Origin: Enterobacter mori LMG 25706
GTDB taxonomy: Bacteria > Pseudomonadota > Gammaproteobacteria > Enterobacterales > Enterobacteriaceae
DNA: 64,000 nucleotides
Assembly: GCF_000211415.1 (NCBI RefSeq)
Contig: NZ_GL890780.1
Coordinates: forward strand, 216,179 to 280,178
Reading direction: 5' to 3'
In this document: piece after piece, positions 51,455 to 60,552 of the stretch
Layout: the number at the start of each line of letters is the position of its first letter
Position numbering within the stretch: the first letter of the stretch is position 1
Translations under genes and position numbers: made by a program
The notes under the pieces: model-generated
The model's database searches: none
What the model saw: only the letters and a program-made list of their open reading frames with translations
Told to the model about the DNA's origin: nothing

Positions 51455-54318
51455 TCTTTCTTACTCCAGGGCATTGATTGCTGCAACGCAGTGACGCTCT
51501 TCCAGATTTTCCAGCCTTTCGGGTTTACGTAATCCGTTTTGCCATTTTGGCTACCGGAAACCTGAGACAGAATGGCGATCCCCTGCGGTTTAATCACCGC
51601 CTGATGGAAGAAGTCGGCAACCTTCTGAGGCGTCAGCTGTTTTATTTCGGCCACTACTTTATCACGCGAATCAAACTTCAGATTACCCCGATCAAAATCT
51701 TTGCTCAGTTGAGAAGCTTCCTCACCCAGCGTTTGCGGTGCCTGCATCACCTGCGCAATGACCGCCTGCTGGATCTGGGCAAACTCGTCTGGCTTCATGG
51801 CGCGCAGTTTTGCTTCCGCCTGCGGGAAGAAAGCCTGATAGCGCTGCCAGAGGTAGGCAGGCTGTTTATCACTGCTTTGCAGCAGGAAGCCAAGACCCCA
51901 CTGGCGGCCCACGTTCATGGAAAAGGCGAAGACCGCATAGCCAAGCTGCTCTTCAGTACGCAACTGGTTGTAGAACCATGGCTGGATGATTTGTCCGAGA
52001 ACAGCACTCTGCGCAGAGCTGGCAAACTCATCATACCCGGTCGGAACAAACACGGCGGCCAGCGCGGAATCGGTGCTGCTACCCGCTTTTTCGAAAATCA
52101 CATTCTGCTTTTTCTCAACCAGCACGTCCTGATTGCGACACCACTCGTCACCTTTTGAACCCAGCTGTGTACGGACATTTTGCGCCAGCGTTTTGGCCTG
52201 ATCCTCACTCATGTTGCCGACGATCAGGAACTCCGGACGCGTGTTGGTTTTCAGCCCGTCACGGTAAGCCAGCACGTCTTTTAAGGTGATCGAAGGCAAC
52301 AGCGCGCGGCGGTCTTCTCGCTGGAAATAAGGAACTTGCGAAAGCATTTGCGCTGGCATAAGCGCCAGATCGTAAGCTTTGCCCTTCTCCGCAGAATCCA
52401 TCATCTGCGCATACCACGATTTGGCCTGCTCAAGCTGCTCTTCCGTCGGCGTGTAGCTGAAATACCCTTCCAGCAGTGCCTGGAACAGCTGAGGCAAACG
52501 CTGGGTATAGCCGTTGGCATTGAGCATCAAACCGTTGTTGGCGTTGGTGGAGAAACTGATGCCACCCACGGCCGCCTGGTTGCTAAGCTGATCGAGCGCA
52601 ATCCCAGCGAGATAGTCATTGAGCGCGAACATCACCTGATTTTTAGCGCTATTCATCGCTTTCGGGTTACGCAGCACCACGCTGACATCGGCTTTTGGCT
52701 CGCTTGCGAAATAGCGGCTGGGGGTATACACCACGCGCAGCGTCGGCTCATCAATGATAAGCGCCGGATGCGGGTAATCTTTAGTCGTTTTGGTCAGCGA
52801 GAAGTCATCCGGAATATAAGGGTTCAGCTCCGGCAGCTTTAACGCAATTTCTCCTGCCTTCTTCTGCCAGTCGGCGAAGGTCTGCGCGCTTATTTTATCC
52901 ACCTGATAGGGGGCATCGACAAAATACGCCGTCTTGTTATGCGGTTCGTTCGGGCTGATGTACCAGATGCGGGCATTCTCCGGCGTCATCATCGCCAGGC
53001 GGGCTTTTACCGCCTCGGCGTCATACCGGTCGGCAATATTGACCGCATCAAGAGTGTGTTCCACCGGCACGCGGATCATGGTGTCCGCCAGCCACTCAAC
53101 GTAATCCATGTCGCGGGTAATGGACGGGTAACGGAAATCGAGATCCAGCACGTGGGCGAGTTCATCAAAGTAGCGCTTATCGACGCCTTTCTCGCGCAGT
53201 AAAGAGAGGTAACTGAAAATCGCTGCTACCACTTCATCACGGTTTGCCAGCCCTTTGTCGGTCAGGGTGGCGGAGATCGCCAGCACGCCGCTATTGCCGT
53301 TCACAACCGGATCGGAATCGGCGCGAATACCTTCCACCAGCCCCTGTTTTTGCAGCCAGTCAGAAAGCGTACCCGGGCTACGGTTCCCTATCAGGTAGGT
53401 CACGAGCTCATCGGTTTTACTGCGAAACTGTGAGGTGTTGTTATCGATGCGGAATTCCACGCGCAGCACTTTGCGCGGCAGCGCCGGCACGTAGTGGATA
53501 ACGATCCCTTTTTGCGCGTCCGTGACCACCGGGACGTCTATCTGCGGCCGGTCGATATTTTTATTCGGCCCCCGACCAAAGGTTTTAGCCGCCATGCCTG
53601 CCAGTTCTGGCAACGGTTTATTGCTGTAGATGACCGCTTTCATCAGGTTGGCGGAGTAGTATTTATCGCGGAACGCGTGCAGGGCATCAAGCACCGGGCT
53701 GTTCGGTTTGTCGCTTAACGTCTCCAGGTTACCGCCGGAGAAACGCGAACCCGGGTGCGCAGGGTTGATGGTTTCAGCGCTAACCTGGGCCATGCGCATA
53801 CCGTCTCGCGTGCGGGCCATGGTCAGCTCGGCATTCACCGCATTGCGTTCACGATCGGCATACTTTTTATCCAACAAGGGGGCGGCGATGGAATCAGCAA
53901 GGCGATCGACCGCGCCTTCAAGCGCATCATTTTCGACTTCAAGATAAAAAGCCGTGCGGTACGGCGCCGTGCTGGCATTGTGGCTGCCGCCATGCATTTT
54001 CAGAAATTCGGACAGGCTATCTGGCTGCGGGTATTTTTTTGACCCCATCAGGGTCATATGTTCCAGATAGTGTGCAAGCCCAGGATGAGCCTCAGGATCT
54101 TCCAGCGATCCAACCGGCACCACTAATGCCGAAAGGGATTTCACCGCCTGCGGATCGGAAACCAGCAGTACGGTCATGCCGTTATCAAGACGAATAGCCT
54201 GATATTGGCGGGCATCTTTTTCGCTTTTACGAATAGTTTCCTGAAGGGGTTGCCAACCGGAGTCTGCCTGAGTGACGGGTACCCAGAGGGCGAAAAACAA
54301 AACAAACGCTTTAAACAA
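51451..54318 (-). CDS. ptrA: Periplasmic protease III (pitrilysin)
   Basis: Zinc metalloprotease of the insulysin family that degrades peptides in the periplasm. The 955 residues begin with a Sec signal peptide (FKAFVLFFALWVPVTQADS) and have the inverted zinc motif HYLEH near residue 84 with the distal glutamate in RNAVNAELTMA. The start is TTG at 54318 behind an AAGAGGTAG ribosome site; an in-frame TAA four codons further up excludes an upstream start, and the ATG-plus-arginine N-terminus of E. coli (962 residues) is missing. The gene sits inside the recC-ptrA-recB-recD cluster, as in E. coli. Confidence 0.95.
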   Translation of the reverse strand: MFKAFVLFFALWVPVTQADSGWQPLQETIRKSEKDARQYQAIRLDNGMTVLLVSDPQAVKSLSALVVPVGSLEDPEAHPGLAHYLEHMTLMGSKKYPQPDSLSEFLKMHGGSHNASTAPYRTAFYLEVENDALEGAVDRLADSIAAPLLDKKYADRERNAVNAELTMARTRDGMRMAQVSAETINPAHPGSRFSGGNLETLSDKPNSPVLDALHAFRDKYYSANLMKAVIYSNKPLPELAGMAAKTFGRGPNKNIDRPQIDVPVVTDAQKGIVIHYVPALPRKVLRVEFRIDNNTSQFRSKTDELVTYLIGNRSPGTLSDWLQKQGLVEGIRADSDPVVNGNSGVLAISATLTDKGLANRDEVVAAIFSYLSLLREKGVDKRYFDELAHVLDLDFRYPSITRDMDYVEWLADTMIRVPVEHTLDAVNIADRYDAEAVKARLAMMTPENARIWYISPNEPHNKTAYFVDAPYQVDKISAQTFADWQKKAGEIALKLPELNPYIPDDFSLTKTTKDYPHPALIIDEPTLRVVYTPSRYFASEPKADVSVVLRNPKAMNSAKNQVMFALNDYLAGIALDQLSNQAAVGGISFSTNANNGLMLNANGYTQRLPQLFQALLEGYFSYTPTEEQLEQAKSWYAQMMDSAEKGKAYDLALMPAQMLSQVPYFQREDRRALLPSITLKDVLAYRDGLKTNTRPEFLIVGNMSEDQAKTLAQNVRTQLGSKGDEWCRNQDVLVEKKQNVIFEKAGSSTDSALAAVFVPTGYDEFASSAQSAVLGQIIQPWFYNQLRTEEQLGYAVFAFSMNVGRQWGLGFLLQSSDKQPAYLWQRYQAFFPQAEAKLRAMKPDEFAQIQQAVIAQVMQAPQTLGEEASQLSKDFDRGNLKFDSRDKVVAEIKQLTPQKVADFFHQAVIKPQGIAILSQVSGSQNGKTDYVNPKGWKIWKSVTALQQSMPWSKKE

Positions 54319-54458
54319 GGTGCTACCTCTTTATCACGGCTACATCATTAATACATTGCGTGCCGGGCACGCCAACATCTTTTTATTGGGTACATCAGTC
54401 CGTGATAAGAAGTGCATCATAAATGAACACCTCATACTGCGCAATTTTTATACAGCGC

Positions 54459-57400
54459 TCAGGACTGATTAAATTTGAACAACGGTAACAGGTAGCGCTG
54501 TGCCTCTACAGTGATCATGTCGAAGTATTCTGGCTCAAGCGTTCGCCACAAACGTTGATACCAGACATCTTCCCCTTCGCCACGCACCATCATGTTCCCT
54601 TCGTAGGCCTGCACAAACTTATTCCGCGCTTTCTGCAGTGAAGCATCATCCGTTAACATGGCATCATTCTGCGCGTCATAACAGGCTTTTATCCACGCGC
54701 CACCGCTTTCCGGCAACAGGAGCAGAGGTTTTTTCATACCCCGCCGGTAACCGTCGATGTAAAGCGACAAATAACACAAAGCCTGCTCAGCCTCCAACGG
54801 CGGAAAACGCCATTCGCCCTCTTTGCGCACGAAAATTCGGCTTTCACCCATATGGCCGCCAGCACTGTAGACAAGATGTTCGAGCCAGAGTTGCAAACCC
54901 TGTGAAACGCTGAGCATCGAGGGCCGCCAGCGCAGCAGTCCGTCCGGCTGAACCTGCGTCAGCCAGCCAGTCAAATGGACACCGTTACAGTCAAGGTCGA
55001 TTTCGATGCTTTTACCGGGTTGTCTGCACTCAATGACGCGTTCAGCAAGTGCCTTCATTTCCTGACACTGCGCCTCCCAGACAATCTCCCCGAATGCACC
55101 GTAAGGCAACTGACCCGCGGCACGGTAGCGGCGAAATAGAGTGGCAGCATCTTCCTGTTCGACCAGGGCATTCAGGAGCTGGAGATTCAGCTTGTAGCGC
55201 TCCAACCCATCCAGAATAAAGGGTTCGGCATCAGGAATTTCACTCTCTTCAGAACGGAAGTTGACCTGCAAACGCTGCTGGAAGAACGCGCGCACCGGGT
55301 GTGCCCAAAAACGCTGAAGCTGTTCGAAGGTCAACGTTTCCAGGGGGAGTTCATCCAGTTCCTGAATGAAATTGGTATGCGCCATCCCTTCTTTCTTCGC
55401 AGCCGGAAGCCACTCGCGCGCATAACTCTGGTGTTCATTGGCGACATAGTTCACCGGATCGAAAGGCATACGGCTGTGACAGAAGGTGATGTGGGCCTTC
55501 ACCCGCTGCTCGCTCTCATCACAATTACGCGCTTCGTCTCCCGGCAAATAGTGGCTCTGCCCGATATAGTCCACCAGCTCCTGCACAAGAACCGACGGGA
55601 AACGTTCACTGTTGTCCTGAATCGACCGGCCGATGTAACTGATATACAGCTTGCTCTGCGCTGAAATAAGCGCTTCCAGGAATAGATAACGGTCGTCATC
55701 ACGGCGGCTGCGGTCGCCCCGCTTCGGTTTAGGACTCATCAAGTCAAAGCCTAACGGCGGTAGTGCCCGAGGATAAATGCCGTCATTCATCCCGAGCAGA
55801 CACACCACTTTGAACGGGATGGATCGCATCGGCATCAGGGTACAAATATTGACCGGCCCTGCCAGGAAACGCTGGCTAATACGCTCCTGATCGAGACGCA
55901 GGGTCAACTCATCACGCAGAAGCGACAAAGGCACCGCCTCCTGATAGTGCGAATTCACGCCCTCATCCACGATGGCCTGCCACTGCTTTTCAATGAGCGC
56001 CATCGCCGCTTCGGTTTCACTGTCCGGCAGAAAGAAATCCGTGAGCATTTCCCGGCACACCGGCAGCCAGGCGTCCAGCGGGCGCGGCTGCATCAGCTCC
56101 CGTCGCCAGCGGTTGAGCTGCATCAGCAACGAGGCTAAATGCCCGACCAGCTCCGCGATTAACCCGGTGGACTCGTCGTATGGCAGAACGTCATTCCATT
56201 CACCCTGGCTGCTCTCCATTGCGTACCCGAGCAGCATTCGCGTCAGGCCAAACTGCCAGGTGTGCTGCCCCGTTGGTGGGAGTTCAAACTCCTGCACGTT
56301 GTCGTCATCAATCCCCCAGCGAACGCCGGATTCGTTAACCCACTGGCGAAGATAGCGTAGCCCCTCTTCATTAATGTTGAAACGGGCAGCCAGAACAGGG
56401 ACATCCAGCAGCGCCAGCACATCTTCAGAGATAAACCGGCTGTCCGGCAGCGACAGCAGGGAGATAAATGCCTGCAAGGCCGGATGGGACTGACGTGCCC
56501 GACGGTCAGAAATGGCGTAAGGAAGGTATCGCTCCCCCGTCGCGCTGCCAAAAACGGCCTGAATAAAGGGGCTATAGCTGTCGATGTCTGCCACCATCAC
56601 CACAATGTCGCGCGGCGTGAGCTCAGGATCGTCCTGTAGCATTGCCAGCAAGCGATCGTGCAGGATTTCCACCTCACGCTGTGGGCTATGGCAAACGTGA
56701 AGGGTAATACTCCGATCGTCAGGATCCAGCTTCCGTTTCCTGCCGCTGCGTTCGAACTCTTCCTCGGTCACGCCCATAACGGCCCGGTTTTCCAGATCCA
56801 GAATATCTAACTGAATGTTGTGCAGCAGGCTGTCAGATTCGATTTCGACAAAGGCGTCCACGTCCCCCTCGCCAGATGACGTAATGTCAGAAAGCATGTG
56901 AATGTAGTCACGTCCCAGCTTGCCCCATGAGGCCAGCAACGGATTCGGCAGGTTCTGAATGCCCTCTTCATCGAAAAGCTGCGCGGCTGTCGAGCTATCC
57001 TTGAACAAGGGCACGGAGCGGTCTTCAAAGAGACGTCGACGCTGCCGCGTGACCAGCCGTGAAAGCCAGCGCGCATCCTGGATATCACCCCAGTAGTGGC
57101 GGCAGGGATTCGTGAACAAAATATGGATATCAATGTGTTTACCCAGCGCTTTTAGCGCATCCAGATAGACCGGCGGCAAAGCCGAAATACCGCAGATAAA
57201 CACGCGTGACGGCAGACGAGCCGGTCGCTCCGACGCATTTTCGAGTATCGAGATAAACCGTTGGTAGAGGTTTGCACGGTGCCACTTTGGTTGACCGAGC
57301 GCCTCAGTATGTTCCACCAGTGCTTTCCATAACGGTGCCTGCCAGACTTGTGCTTCCGGCAAGCCCTCCACCCGTTCACCCGCTTCCCAGGCTGTCAGCC

Positions 57401-57833
57401 ATTCAGGCCGGTACACTAAATACTGGTCGTAGAGATCGGCCGTGCGCGACGCCAGCTGGAACAGCTTGCGCTTATCGGTATCGTCATTAAGGTAGTGGCG
57501 CAGCATGGCGAACGCATCGCCTGAAAGCATATCGGGCAGCAGGGCCATCAGCTTCCAGCTCATGCTCTGCTTGTTGAAGGCGCTCTGTTCAGGGATGTCG
57601 GGCAGTACGCGCACAAACATCTCCCAGATAAAACTCGCGGGCAGCGGGAAATCAATGTTTGCCGCTATGCCAAATTTCCGGGAAAGCGACATTTGCAGCC
57701 ACTGCGCCATACCGGTGCTCTGCACCAGCACCATTTCAGGCTCAAAAGGATCGTCAAGCCGCTCGCGCTCAACGATAAATTCCATCAGTGCTTCCAGCAC
57801 ATCCAGACGATTTGAGTGGTAGACCCTTAACAT
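54459..57833 (-). CDS. recC: Exodeoxyribonuclease V subunit gamma (RecC)
   Basis: Scaffold subunit of RecBCD that recognises Chi on the 3' strand through an inactive helicase-like fold and splits the duplex. The 1124 residues (1122 in E. coli) start MLRVYHSNRLDVLEALM and include YLPYAISDRRARQSHPALQ and LMPMRSIPFKVVCLLGMNDG motifs. It precedes ptrA by 140 bases and follows ppdC by 12. Confidence 0.96.
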   Translation of the reverse strand: MLRVYHSNRLDVLEALMEFIVERERLDDPFEPEMVLVQSTGMAQWLQMSLSRKFGIAANIDFPLPASFIWEMFVRVLPDIPEQSAFNKQSMSWKLMALLPDMLSGDAFAMLRHYLNDDTDKRKLFQLASRTADLYDQYLVYRPEWLTAWEAGERVEGLPEAQVWQAPLWKALVEHTEALGQPKWHRANLYQRFISILENASERPARLPSRVFICGISALPPVYLDALKALGKHIDIHILFTNPCRHYWGDIQDARWLSRLVTRQRRRLFEDRSVPLFKDSSTAAQLFDEEGIQNLPNPLLASWGKLGRDYIHMLSDITSSGEGDVDAFVEIESDSLLHNIQLDILDLENRAVMGVTEEEFERSGRKRKLDPDDRSITLHVCHSPQREVEILHDRLLAMLQDDPELTPRDIVVMVADIDSYSPFIQAVFGSATGERYLPYAISDRRARQSHPALQAFISLLSLPDSRFISEDVLALLDVPVLAARFNINEEGLRYLRQWVNESGVRWGIDDDNVQEFELPPTGQHTWQFGLTRMLLGYAMESSQGEWNDVLPYDESTGLIAELVGHLASLLMQLNRWRRELMQPRPLDAWLPVCREMLTDFFLPDSETEAAMALIEKQWQAIVDEGVNSHYQEAVPLSLLRDELTLRLDQERISQRFLAGPVNICTLMPMRSIPFKVVCLLGMNDGIYPRALPPLGFDLMSPKPKRGDRSRRDDDRYLFLEALISAQSKLYISYIGRSIQDNSERFPSVLVQELVDYIGQSHYLPGDEARNCDESEQRVKAHITFCHSRMPFDPVNYVANEHQSYAREWLPAAKKEGMAHTNFIQELDELPLETLTFEQLQRFWAHPVRAFFQQRLQVNFRSEESEIPDAEPFILDGLERYKLNLQLLNALVEQEDAATLFRRYRAAGQLPYGAFGEIVWEAQCQEMKALAERVIECRQPGKSIEIDLDCNGVHLTGWLTQVQPDGLLRWRPSMLSVSQGLQLWLEHLVYSAGGHMGESRIFVRKEGEWRFPPLEAEQALCYLSLYIDGYRRGMKKPLLLLPESGGAWIKACYDAQNDAMLTDDASLQKARNKFVQAYEGNMMVRGEGEDVWYQRLWRTLEPEYFDMITVEAQRYLLPLFKFNQS

Positions 57834-57845
57834 AGACGCTCCCGA

Positions 57846-58169
57846 CTACTGGCTAACCGGGCAATGCAGACGCGTCATCGCGCCGCGCCGCCCCAGAGGA
57901 GAAATAAGTGTAACCGTGATGCTGACACATCTGGCCTTCGTTGTCTGCCCCCGACTGGCCTGCCAGCCTTCGGGGAGAATGGGGGTTGAGAGCTGAGCCT
58001 GATTCCAGGCATGATGCCAAAGCTGACGATACTGGTTATACAGGGTAAATCGCGCCGCCAGTGCCCGATGATAACCCGACAGTGCCGTGACGATTATCAC
58101 CAGCAGCATCATCGCCAGCAGAACCTCAACCAGGCTAAATCCTTTTTCTCTGTTTACGGCAACTGGCAT
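57846..58169 (-). CDS. ppdC: Prepilin-type pseudopilin PpdC
   Basis: Minor-pilin-like protein of 107 residues. The type III (prepilin) signal KG|FSLVEVLLAMMLLVIIVTAL, cleaved by a prepilin peptidase, is at residues 9-30. It is the last gene of the ppdA-ppdB-ygdB-ppdC run and overlaps ygdB by 16 bases. The operon is associated with type IV pilus/type II secretion-like assembly, but the E. coli genes have no firm function. Confidence 0.85.
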   Translation of the reverse strand: MPVAVNREKGFSLVEVLLAMMLLVIIVTALSGYHRALAARFTLYNQYRQLWHHAWNQAQLSTPILPEGWQASRGQTTKARCVSITVTLISPLGRRGAMTRLHCPVSQ

Positions 58170-58555
58170 AGCGCCTTCTCCTTAAGTGGACAAAAATCAC
58201 TCCAGCCGTGGGGCAAAAAATGAATCTTCCCGTCGATTACCTCTCCTGCACGCCAGAGCAAAAGGTCATTATTTCCGGCGATGAGCAAAACACGCGACTC
58301 GCTCAGCCGCCGCATGCATGCTCGCCACGTCGACGCCTTTTTGCATTGAACCCCTGGGGAGACCAGCCAATCCTGAACGCGCCCCCACTCAAGCGCGGAT
58401 TGCACAGATGCCTGCTGCTGGAGTGAACGGCTCTCGCCGCCAACGAGTGCGCTAAATGTAGTCAGTTGCTGATTAAGTCCCGTGAGGATCAGCGTGCCTA
58501 ACACCAGTAAAAGCAGTACCAGCGCCAGCGAAGACATCCCGCGCTGACGGTTCAC
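58154..58555 (-). CDS. ygdB: DUF2509 family protein YgdB
   Basis: Protein of 133 residues with a strongly hydrophobic N-terminal segment (LALVLLLLVLGTLIL, residues 10-25) preceded by arginines and glycine, resembling a PilX-type minor pilin without a canonical cleavage motif. It overlaps ppdB and ppdC by 4 and 16 bases in the same operon. The sequence diverges more from E. coli than that of neighbouring housekeeping genes. Confidence 0.82.
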   Translation of the reverse strand: MNRQRGMSSLALVLLLLVLGTLILTGLNQQLTTFSALVGGESRSLQQQASVQSALEWGRVQDWLVSPGVQCKKASTWRACMRRLSESRVLLIAGNNDLLLWRAGEVIDGKIHFLPHGWSDFCPLKEKALCQLP

Positions 58556-59112
58556 AAGTTATACCCCGTGACACCATAAACAGCCAGGAAGGGCTTCCCC
58601 TTTTCACCCTGGCGAATGGCGGCCAGCTCGATATTCAACTCAGGCGCGAAACCGGCGTGTTCAACCTTATCGACCCTAAAGTGCTGGATCACCAGCCTGT
58701 TCGGGTCAGTGAGTTTTTCCCATCCTTTTCCTTCACAGGATGTCGCCCCACGCAGCGTTTCTAGCGCACCAGACTCAAGACGAAACCCTGTGCTGTCGTT
58801 TTCTGCTGCAGAGGCATCCCAGATGCCGTTACTGTTTGCATCCCACTGCACAATGACGCAGCTCCCCTGCCTTGCCGTCACCAGGCCTTGTCCTGGACAG
58901 TTACCCGCGCAATATCCCGCTCTCTGCAGCTGTTTGCCGAGGGCAAAAAGCCTTTGCCAGACCTCTTCTTCCACCTCCCGCTGACCGGACTGCAGTAATA
59001 CCGCCCGCTGTAAACCCGGTAAAAAACGCGATGCGCTTATGAGCAAAAGGCTGCTGATAGCCGTGGCAATCAAGACCTCTGTAAGTGAGAAACCGTGCTG
59101 GTTCATTGACAT
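58552..59112 (-). CDS. ppdB: Prepilin-type pseudopilin PpdB
   Basis: Minor-pilin-like protein of 184-186 residues from either of two close ATGs (59112 or 59106), both behind a GAGGGAGGGGG run; spacing favours 59106. A frame extension to 59214 overlaps ppdA and is rejected. The prepilin signal HG|FSLTEVLIATAISSLLLIS lies at the N-terminus, and WDANSNGIWD and TLRGATSCEGKGW match the E. coli protein. It overlaps ygdB by 4 bases. Confidence 0.88.
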   Translation of the reverse strand: MSMNQHGFSLTEVLIATAISSLLLISASRFLPGLQRAVLLQSGQREVEEEVWQRLFALGKQLQRAGYCAGNCPGQGLVTARQGSCVIVQWDANSNGIWDASAAENDSTGFRLESGALETLRGATSCEGKGWEKLTDPNRLVIQHFRVDKVEHAGFAPELNIELAAIRQGEKGKPFLAVYGVTGYNL

Positions 59113-59123
59113 CCCCCTCCCTC

Positions 59124-59567
59124 TCAAGCATTGCACATCCTGATGCGCCCTCCATTTGAGACAATTATCAGCCATTCTCCTGCACGGCTGTTCACACGTA
59201 TCCGCCCTGCCCACGCTGTATCTCTTAATCCATAGAACCCTAATGAGGGTGTTAACTCACTTATGGTGACGTCAGCCCAAAGTGGAATCAGCACAAAGGC
59301 ACTCTCCTTCACACAGCCTTGTACGACAGAACTCAACAGACAGACGCCAGCCTCATCCCGCTGAAGCGTAATGAGGTGGTCACGATTGTGCCGATTCGCA
59401 TCGTTGCGAAGAAACACCAGGTAGTCGCGTATCTGTACGGCGGTTTGCCAGAGCCGCTGCTGTCGTTGCCAACTGTCCCAGCCGTATAAACCCGTTGCGC
59501 CCAGGATCACGACCAGCGAAATGGCCACCAGGGTTTCGATAAGCGTAAAGCCGTTCTCTTTTTTCAT
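59124..59567 (-). CDS. ppdA: Prepilin-type pseudopilin PpdA
   Basis: First pseudopilin gene of the run, 147 residues from the ATG at 59567 (MKKENGFTLIETLVA), giving the short basic leader followed by the G|FTLIETLVAISLVVILG prepilin signal expected for the family. The frame extension to 59609 adds 14 residues without support. PSLGFYGLRDTAWAG near the C-terminus matches E. coli PpdA. The ribosome site is weak. In E. coli these genes belong to the Sxy/CRP competence regulon; I did not find a convincing CRP-S site here. Confidence 0.88.
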   Translation of the reverse strand: MKKENGFTLIETLVAISLVVILGATGLYGWDSWQRQQRLWQTAVQIRDYLVFLRNDANRHNRDHLITLQRDEAGVCLLSSVVQGCVKESAFVLIPLWADVTISELTPSLGFYGLRDTAWAGRIRVNSRAGEWLIIVSNGGRIRMCNA

Positions 59568-59616
59568 GCCGGGAGTGTGGCGAAATGCGGGAAAAGCAGC
59601 GAGGGGCAAATCAGGT

Positions 59617-59690
59617 TTTTACGAGCCGTCATCCAGTGAATGTCGACTGTTGCAGGACGTTGCAGCGTCTCTGGAAAACGGCTCGTAAAA
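59617..59690. repeat. Hairpin element with 13-bp perfect arms upstream of ppdA
   Basis: TTTTACGAGCCGT (59617-59629) and ACGGCTCGTAAAA (59678-59690) are perfect inverted repeats around 48 bases. Inside, TCCAG (59632-59636) and CTGGA (59671-59675) extend the stem after a 2-base internal mismatch, and GTTGCAG is repeated at 59649 and 59659, 10 bp apart. It lacks a U-tract on either strand, so it is not an ordinary terminator. It may be a small palindromic mobile-type element, a leader structure of ppdA or a protein site. Confidence 0.7.
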
Positions 59691-59703
59691 CAAATCGAGA
59701 ACG

Positions 59704-59732
59704 AAAAAAAACCGGCGCTAAAAAGCACCGGT
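59704..59732 (-). terminator. thyA terminator
   Basis: On the minus strand ACCGGTGC and GCGCCGGT pair across TTTTTA and run into eight T residues, 19 bases past the thyA stop. Confidence 0.88.
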
Positions 59733-59751
59733 TGTGTGAGTATCTGCCGTA

Positions 59752-60546
59752 TCAGATAGCGACGGGCGCTTTGATGCCGGGATGCGGGTCGTAACCCTCA
59801 ATCTCAAAATCATCAAAGCGGTAATCGAAGATCGAGTCTGGTTTACGTTTAATAATCAGCTTCGGCAACGCACGCGGTTCGCGAGTCAGCTGGAGATGCG
59901 TCTGCTCCATGTGGTTGCTGTAGAGATGGGTGTCCCCACCCGTCCAGACGAAATCGCCCACGTCGAGATCGCACTGCTGCGCCATCATGTGAACTAACAG
60001 CGCATAGCTGGCGATGTTAAACGGCAGACCGAGGAACACGTCGCAAGAACGCTGATAAAGCTGGCAGGAGAGCTTGCCATCCGCCACATAGAACTGGAAG
60101 AACGCGTGGCAGGGTGCCAGCGCCATTTTGTCCAGTTCACCCACGTTCCAGGCGGAAACGATGATTCGGCGCGAATCCGGGTCATTTTTCAGCTGGTTCA
60201 TCACGGTGGTGATCTGGTCAATATGGCGACCGTCAGGCGTTGGCCATGCACGCCACTGCCTACCGTAAACCGGGCCCAGGTTGCCGTTTTCATCTGCCCA
60301 TTCGTCCCAGATAGAGACGTTGTTTTCATGCAGATAGGCAACGTTGGTATCGCCTTGCAGGAACCAGAGCAGTTCATGAATGATCGAGCGCAGATGGCAG
60401 CGCTTCGTCGTCACCAGAGGGAAGCCTTCTTGCAGATTAAAGCGCATCTGGTGGCCAAAAATGGAGAGCGTACCGGTACAGGTGCGGTCATTTTTCGGCG
60501 TGCCCTCATCGAGCACTTTTTTCATCAATTCAAGATACTGTTTCAT
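59752..60546 (-). CDS. thyA: Thymidylate synthase
   Basis: Methylates dUMP to dTMP with 5,10-methylene-tetrahydrofolate. The 264 residues equal E. coli. The catalytic cysteine is in [12 protein letters not shown] (Cys146), with [17 protein letters not shown] binding dUMP and the C-terminal valine-alanine-isoleucine end PVAI. It begins 6 bases after the lgt stop, and the two genes are commonly co-transcribed. Confidence 0.98.
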   Translation of the reverse strand: MKQYLELMKKVLDEGTPKNDRTCTGTLSIFGHQMRFNLQEGFPLVTTKRCHLRSIIHELLWFLQGDTNVAYLHENNVSIWDEWADENGNLGPVYGRQWRAWPTPDGRHIDQITTVMNQLKNDPDSRRIIVSAWNVGELDKMALAPCHAFFQFYVADGKLSCQLYQRSCDVFLGLPFNIASYALLVHMMAQQCDLDVGDFVWTGGDTHLYSNHMEQTHLQLTREPRALPKLIIKRKPDSIFDYRFDDFEIEGYDPHPGIKAPVAI

Positions 60547-60552
60547 GGTTCC

